Positions 30,173 to 32,891 of a stretch of 32,891 nucleotides of DNA are shown one piece after another. Source of the DNA: Comamonadaceae bacterium (GTDB lineage Bacteria; Pseudomonadota; Gammaproteobacteria; Burkholderiales; Burkholderiaceae_C); NCBI GenBank assembly GCA_027486495.1, contig JAIXOZ010000004.1, positions 1 through 32,891 on the forward strand, written 5' to 3'. A program made the translations under genes and the position numbers. Below the pieces are notes generated by a model that had not been told where the DNA came from, ran no database searches, and saw nothing but the letters and a program-made list of their open reading frames with translations. Positions within the stretch are counted from its first letter, which is position 1; every line of letters begins with the position of its first letter.

Positions 30173-30477
30173 ATGTGGCCGACTTCGTCGGGGATTTGGT
30201 AAAAGGTGGGGTGTCGGTACACCTTGTCGCTGGCCGGATCGAAGAACTCGGGCTTGTCGTTGGGCTCGCTGGCCGAGATGCTGGCCGAGGGCACCACCCA
30301 GATGCTCACGCCTTCTTGGCGGCGGGTATAGACGTCACGCGCCATTTGCAGGGCGTGCTCTGAATCCGAGGCATGCAAACTGCCGCAGTGCTTGTGCTCC
30401 AAGCCTTGCTTGGAGCGGACAAAAACTTCCCAAAGGGGCCATTCTTTCAATGCGGCGGTGCTGGCAGTGGTGTTCAT
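30169..30477 (-). CDS. paaB: Phenylacetyl-CoA epoxidase subunit PaaB
   Basis: This 102-residue small subunit bridges PaaAC units in the epoxidase. [19 protein letters not shown] (about residues 12-30) and [21 protein letters not shown] are family signatures, followed by [12 protein letters not shown] near the C-terminus. Length matches the family (about 95). The ATG at 30477 overlaps the paaA stop by four bases (ATGA), the usual coupling. An upstream in-frame extension would lie inside paaA and is not expected. Confidence 0.96.
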   Translation of the reverse strand: MNTTASTAALKEWPLWEVFVRSKQGLEHKHCGSLHASDSEHALQMARDVYTRRQEGVSIWVVPSASISASEPNDKPEFFDPASDKVYRHPTFYQIPDEVGHM

Positions 30478-31505
30478 GCGGCCTCCTTCATTTGGCGTGC
30501 TTGCTGTTTGCGGGCGTGGGCTAGAGCTGCTTCGCGCACCCAAGCGCCGTCGTTCCAGGCCTTGACGCGGGCACCCAGGCGCTCTTTGTTGCAAGGGCCG
30601 TTGCCGTTCACCGTGGCCCAGAATTCGTCCCAGTCGATCTGGCCGTAGTCATGCGCTTGGCGCGCTTCGTTCCACTTCAAATCAGGGTCGGGCAAGGTCA
30701 CGCCCAGCACCTTGGCTTGCGGCACGGTGGCATCCACAAACTTCTGGCGCAGGTCGTCGTTGCTGATGCGCTTGATGCCCCAGCGCATGCCTTGCGCGCT
30801 GTTGGGGCTGTCGGCGTCGGGCGGGCCAAACATGGCCAGGCACTTCCACCACCAGCGGTTCACGGCGTCTTGCACCATGGCTTTTTGCTCGGCGGTGCCT
30901 TGCATCATCACCAGCAAGGCCTCGTAGCCTTGGCGTTGGTGGAAGGATTCTTCTTTGCACACCCGCACCATGGCGCGGGCATAGGGGCCGTAAGAGCAGC
31001 GGCACAGGGGCACTTGGTTCATGATGGCCGCGCCATCGACCAGCCAGCCGACCACGCCCACATCGGCCCAGTTGAGGGTGGGGTAGTTGAAGATGGAGCT
31101 GTATTTGGCCTTGCCGGTGTGCAGGGCGTCCAGCATTTGGTCGCGGCTGGTGCCCAGGGTTTCGGCAGCGCTGTACAGGTACAGGCCATGGCCGGCTTCG
31201 TCTTGCACTTTGGCGATCAAAATCGTTTTGCGCTTCAAGCTCGGGGCGCGGCTGATCCAGTTGCCTTCGGGCAACATGCCGACAATTTCGCTGTGGGCGT
31301 GCTGGCTGATCTGGCGGACCAATGTCTTGCGGTAGGCCTCTGGCATCCATTCGCGGGGTTCGATGCGGCCATCAGCGTCGATGCGGGCGTCAAAGGCCGC
31401 TTGCAGCGCGGCGTCTTGTGCGTTCAGGGCTTTGGGGACGGCCTTCAGGCCGACCGTCTTGGCGTCTTCGGAACCGTCCGGGACGCTGAATGATTGCGTG
31501 TACAT
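30474..31505 (-). CDS. paaA: Phenylacetyl-CoA epoxidase catalytic di-iron subunit PaaA
   Basis: This 343-residue helical protein holds the di-iron centre that epoxidises phenylacetyl-CoA, the step that starts aerobic phenylacetate breakdown. Two E-x2-H type ligand motifs are visible: [11 protein letters not shown] and [13 protein letters not shown] further Glu lies in [15 protein letters not shown]. The ATG at 31505 has AGGAGA six bases upstream. A TTG six codons earlier has no such support. It is the first gene of paaABCDE and lies just behind a palindromic operator. The ligase, isomerase and later paa genes are not in the window. Confidence 0.97.
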   Translation of the reverse strand: MYTQSFSVPDGSEDAKTVGLKAVPKALNAQDAALQAAFDARIDADGRIEPREWMPEAYRKTLVRQISQHAHSEIVGMLPEGNWISRAPSLKRKTILIAKVQDEAGHGLYLYSAAETLGTSRDQMLDALHTGKAKYSSIFNYPTLNWADVGVVGWLVDGAAIMNQVPLCRCSYGPYARAMVRVCKEESFHQRQGYEALLVMMQGTAEQKAMVQDAVNRWWWKCLAMFGPPDADSPNSAQGMRWGIKRISNDDLRQKFVDATVPQAKVLGVTLPDPDLKWNEARQAHDYGQIDWDEFWATVNGNGPCNKERLGARVKAWNDGAWVREAALAHARKQQARQMKEAA

Positions 31506-31553
31506 GGGCTTCTCCTGCGCCAAACAGGATGGGATGATCGCGGCGCAAGCGTC

Positions 31554-31559
31554 AGTATA
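31554..31559 (-). promoter_or_regulatory. -10 box of the paaABCDE promoter
   Basis: TATACT reads leftward 48 bases before the paaA ATG. The -35 position falls inside the adjoining palindrome, so a bound repressor would block polymerase directly. Confidence 0.6.
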
Positions 31560-31562
31560 CCC

Positions 31563-31588
31563 ATTAACCGACCGTTCGGTCGGTTAAT
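31563..31588. promoter_or_regulatory. 26-bp palindromic operator of the paa operon (TetR-type)
   Basis: The half-sites ATTAACCGACCG and CGGTCGGTTAAT are perfect reverse complements around a TT centre. The site overlaps the -35 region of the paa promoter. Its length and symmetry fit a TetR-family repressor such as PaaR, which responds to phenylacetyl-CoA in betaproteobacteria. The repressor gene is not adjacent. Confidence 0.75.
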
Positions 31589-31681
31589 TTGAAAGCTCAT
31601 CGATCAGGTCTTTCCCTGATCCTGATTTTTTGGATTCGAGAGGCTTAGCCAAGATCTCCAGATCAAGCCGCGTCATGCTGT

Positions 31682-32569
31682 TCAAGACGACTCAACAGCC
31701 CAGTTTTTGCCGGATCCGCGTGCCAAAGCCGGTCCCACCATGTCCAGAGCCTTGCGGATCTGGTCTTTCAGGGTGAAAGGCGGGTTGATGACAAACATGC
31801 CGCTGGCCACCAGGCCGCCTTCGTCGCCCGGGCCTCTGCCGATCGCCAGCGTGGCATTGAGCCAGGGCTTTTGAGCCTGGTTGGACAGGGTGCGCAGGCG
31901 TTTGGGCAGGTCGTGGGCCTCGGGGCGCGGGATGATGGGGTACCAGATCAGGTAAGTGCCCGTGGAAAAGCGCTTGAGGTATTCCTGAATGACGCTGGCG
32001 ACCTTGCTGTAATCCGATTTGATCTCGTAGCTGGGGTCGATCAACACCATGGCCCGCTTAGAGCCGGTCGCCGATGGTGGCGGGGGTAGCAGCTTTTTGA
32101 GGGCCTCAAAGCCGTCTTCGCGGCTCACCGTGACTGTGCGCCCGGCTTCAAGCTGCGCGATGTTGGACATCAGCGCTTTGCTGTCGGTGGGGTGCAACTC
32201 AAACAAGCGCAAGCGGTCGCGAGATTCGTGGCGCATCAGCCGTTGCATCAAAAAGGGCGAGCCGGGGTAAATCTTGGCTTGCCCGTTGGGGTTGAAGCTG
32301 GCAATTTGTTCCAGATAGTCCTGCACGGGCTCGGGCAGGGTGTCGAGCTTTTCGGCGGCTGCCAAAAGCTTGAACAAGCCGTCCTCGGCCTCAGCGCCTT
32401 TTTGGGAGTAATCGCCGTCCAGTCGGTACAAACCGGCCCCGGCATGGGTGTCAATGAGGGTGATGCCGGCCTCTTTTTGCATGAGGTGGCGCATGGTGGC
32501 GAGCAAGGTGATGTGTTTGAGCACATCGGCATGGTTGCCCGCGTGAAAAGCGTGTCGATAACTGAACAT
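31682..32569 (-). CDS. rlmJ: 23S rRNA (adenine2030-N6)-methyltransferase RlmJ
   Basis: This 295-residue SAM-dependent enzyme methylates A2030 of 23S rRNA. The N-terminal MFSYRHAFHAGNHADVLKH is the family hallmark. The SAM motif is LIDTHAGAGLY (about residues 38-48). The catalytic motif is LIDPSYEIKSDY, where the E. coli type has DPPY, so one proline is Ser here. NPPFTL lies near the C-terminus. The ATG at 32569 was chosen because the hallmark starts there; an upstream in-frame extension has no conserved sequence. It is divergent from rplM and ends 93 bases before the paa operator. Confidence 0.94.
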   Translation of the reverse strand: MFSYRHAFHAGNHADVLKHITLLATMRHLMQKEAGITLIDTHAGAGLYRLDGDYSQKGAEAEDGLFKLLAAAEKLDTLPEPVQDYLEQIASFNPNGQAKIYPGSPFLMQRLMRHESRDRLRLFELHPTDSKALMSNIAQLEAGRTVTVSREDGFEALKKLLPPPPSATGSKRAMVLIDPSYEIKSDYSKVASVIQEYLKRFSTGTYLIWYPIIPRPEAHDLPKRLRTLSNQAQKPWLNATLAIGRGPGDEGGLVASGMFVINPPFTLKDQIRKALDMVGPALARGSGKNWAVESS

Positions 32570-32613
32570 GGCTTGATGGTAACCAATAACGCCCGCAAGT
32601 CCTTGATTTTTCG

Positions 32614-32619
32614 TATAAT
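32614..32619 (+). promoter_or_regulatory. -10 box of the rplM promoter
   Basis: TATAAT matches the consensus exactly and lies 147 bases before the rplM ATG, so the transcript would carry a leader of about 140 bases. No good -35 box is visible. Confidence 0.55.
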
Positions 32620-32699
32620 AGAAGGCTTCGCAGCGATTCAGTGGTCCCGCGGCGAAGACGCTGACTGCCGCAAGGCATAGGCAAATTCCCACCTAAGAG

Positions 32700-32716
32700 G
32701 CTCCCAAAAGAGGAGC
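32700..32716 (+). promoter_or_regulatory. Stem-loop in the rplM leader
   Basis: GCTCC, a seven-base loop, then GGAGC form a short stem 50 bases before the rplM start. A second pair, GCGGC and GCCGC, brackets about 32649-32671. Ribosomal protein L13 is known to repress its own leader in E. coli, so these may belong to such a site. This is inference. Confidence 0.35.
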
Positions 32717-32766
32717 ACCGACCGTGGAAAAGGACCCGCCAAACCTTTCTTTAAAAGAGAAAACTC

Positions 32767-32891
32767 ATGACAACAACTTTCAGCGCCAAACCCGCTGAGG
32801 TCGTGCACGAGTGGTTTGTGATTGACGCGACCGACAAGGTCCTCGGACGAGTAGCCAGCGAAGTTGCTCTCCGTTTGCGCGGCAAACACAA
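32767..32891 (+). CDS. rplM: 50S ribosomal protein L13, N-terminal fragment (cut by window edge)
   Basis: The first 41 codons are present. The translation starts [16 protein letters not shown] and continues [20 protein letters not shown], the conserved L13 N-terminus, which binds 23S rRNA early in 50S assembly. AAGAGA lies about six bases before the ATG at 32767. In most bacteria rpsI (S9) follows, but it would lie beyond the window. The long leader and consensus -10 box fit a highly expressed, possibly autoregulated gene. Confidence 0.96.
   Translation, partial: MTTTFSAKPAEVVHEWFVIDATDKVLGRVASEVALRLRGKH

Noticed and set aside
31610-31633. Hairpin ATCAGG/CCTGAT followed by TTTTTT on the plus strand as a terminator
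   Set aside because: No plus-strand gene ends there; both flanking genes (rlmJ, paaA) are on the minus strand, where no T-run follows.
1-32891. CRISPR arrays, tRNA or rRNA genes, insertion sequences
   Set aside because: I found no regularly spaced repeats, cloverleaf-like sequence, transposase or terminal inverted repeats anywhere in the window.

Overview
The window looks like a stretch of chromosome from a betaproteobacterium of the order Burkholderiales, most likely family Comamonadaceae (a Limnohabitans- or Rhodoferax-like freshwater bacterium). This rests on the gene families: System II cytochrome c maturation (ResB/CcsA), a di-haem c4-type cytochrome, MsrPQ, the divergent ponA / pilMNOPQ-aroK block, the lptM-lysA / cyaY divergent pair and a paaABCDE operon. 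Genus is an inference from gene content. Coding density is very high: no gap exceeds 300 bases, and the largest (about 230 bases) lies before msrP. I saw no tRNA, rRNA, insertion sequence, prophage or CRISPR array.

Layout, left to right. (1) 1-600: start of groEL and complete groES (minus strand) behind a perfect CIRCE operator, with a strong hairpin between the two genes. (2) 600-4900: an orphan helix-turn-helix protein, two tandem LpxL-family acyltransferases, an alpha/beta hydrolase with an Asp nucleophile, and the ribosome-assembly GTPase EngB. (3) 4970-9230: cytochrome c4, ResB and CcsA, a haem-delivery and c-type cytochrome module. (4) 9277-13515: a lone receiver-domain protein, msrP-msrQ (periplasmic methionine sulfoxide repair), lysA-lptM and cyaY. 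(5) 13555-20726: ponA (PBP1A) divergent from a compact type IV pilus alignment operon, pilM-pilN-pilO/P-pilQ, followed by aroK. (6) 20856-25702: a TetR regulator with a palindromic operator, an acyl-CoA dehydrogenase, a DUF2147 protein, a crotonase-fold isomerase and two hotdog thioesterases, which together look like a fatty acyl-CoA locus. (7) 25743-27581: an Atm1-type ABC exporter. (8) 27594-31588: paaABCDE, the phenylacetyl-CoA epoxidase operon, behind a 26-bp TetR-type palindrome. (9) 31682-32891: rlmJ (23S rRNA methyltransferase) divergent from rplM (ribosomal protein L13, cut by the window end).

The most unusual part is the pilus operon. PilO and PilP appear fused into one 361-residue protein, PilM is about 100 residues short and seems to lack the C-terminal half of its actin-like fold, and PilQ is only 486 residues with no room for the usual AMIN domains. 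The genes are translationally coupled by 1-4 base overlaps, so this looks like an intact, reduced machine and not a decayed one. Other items worth a second look are the groES-groEL hairpin, a possible 20-codon reading frame overlapping the paaB stop, the palindromic operators before the TetR gene and paaA, a hairpin between pilQ and aroK, very short or absent leaders on lptM and a thioesterase gene, and paired 8-bp direct repeats before the acyltransferase genes.
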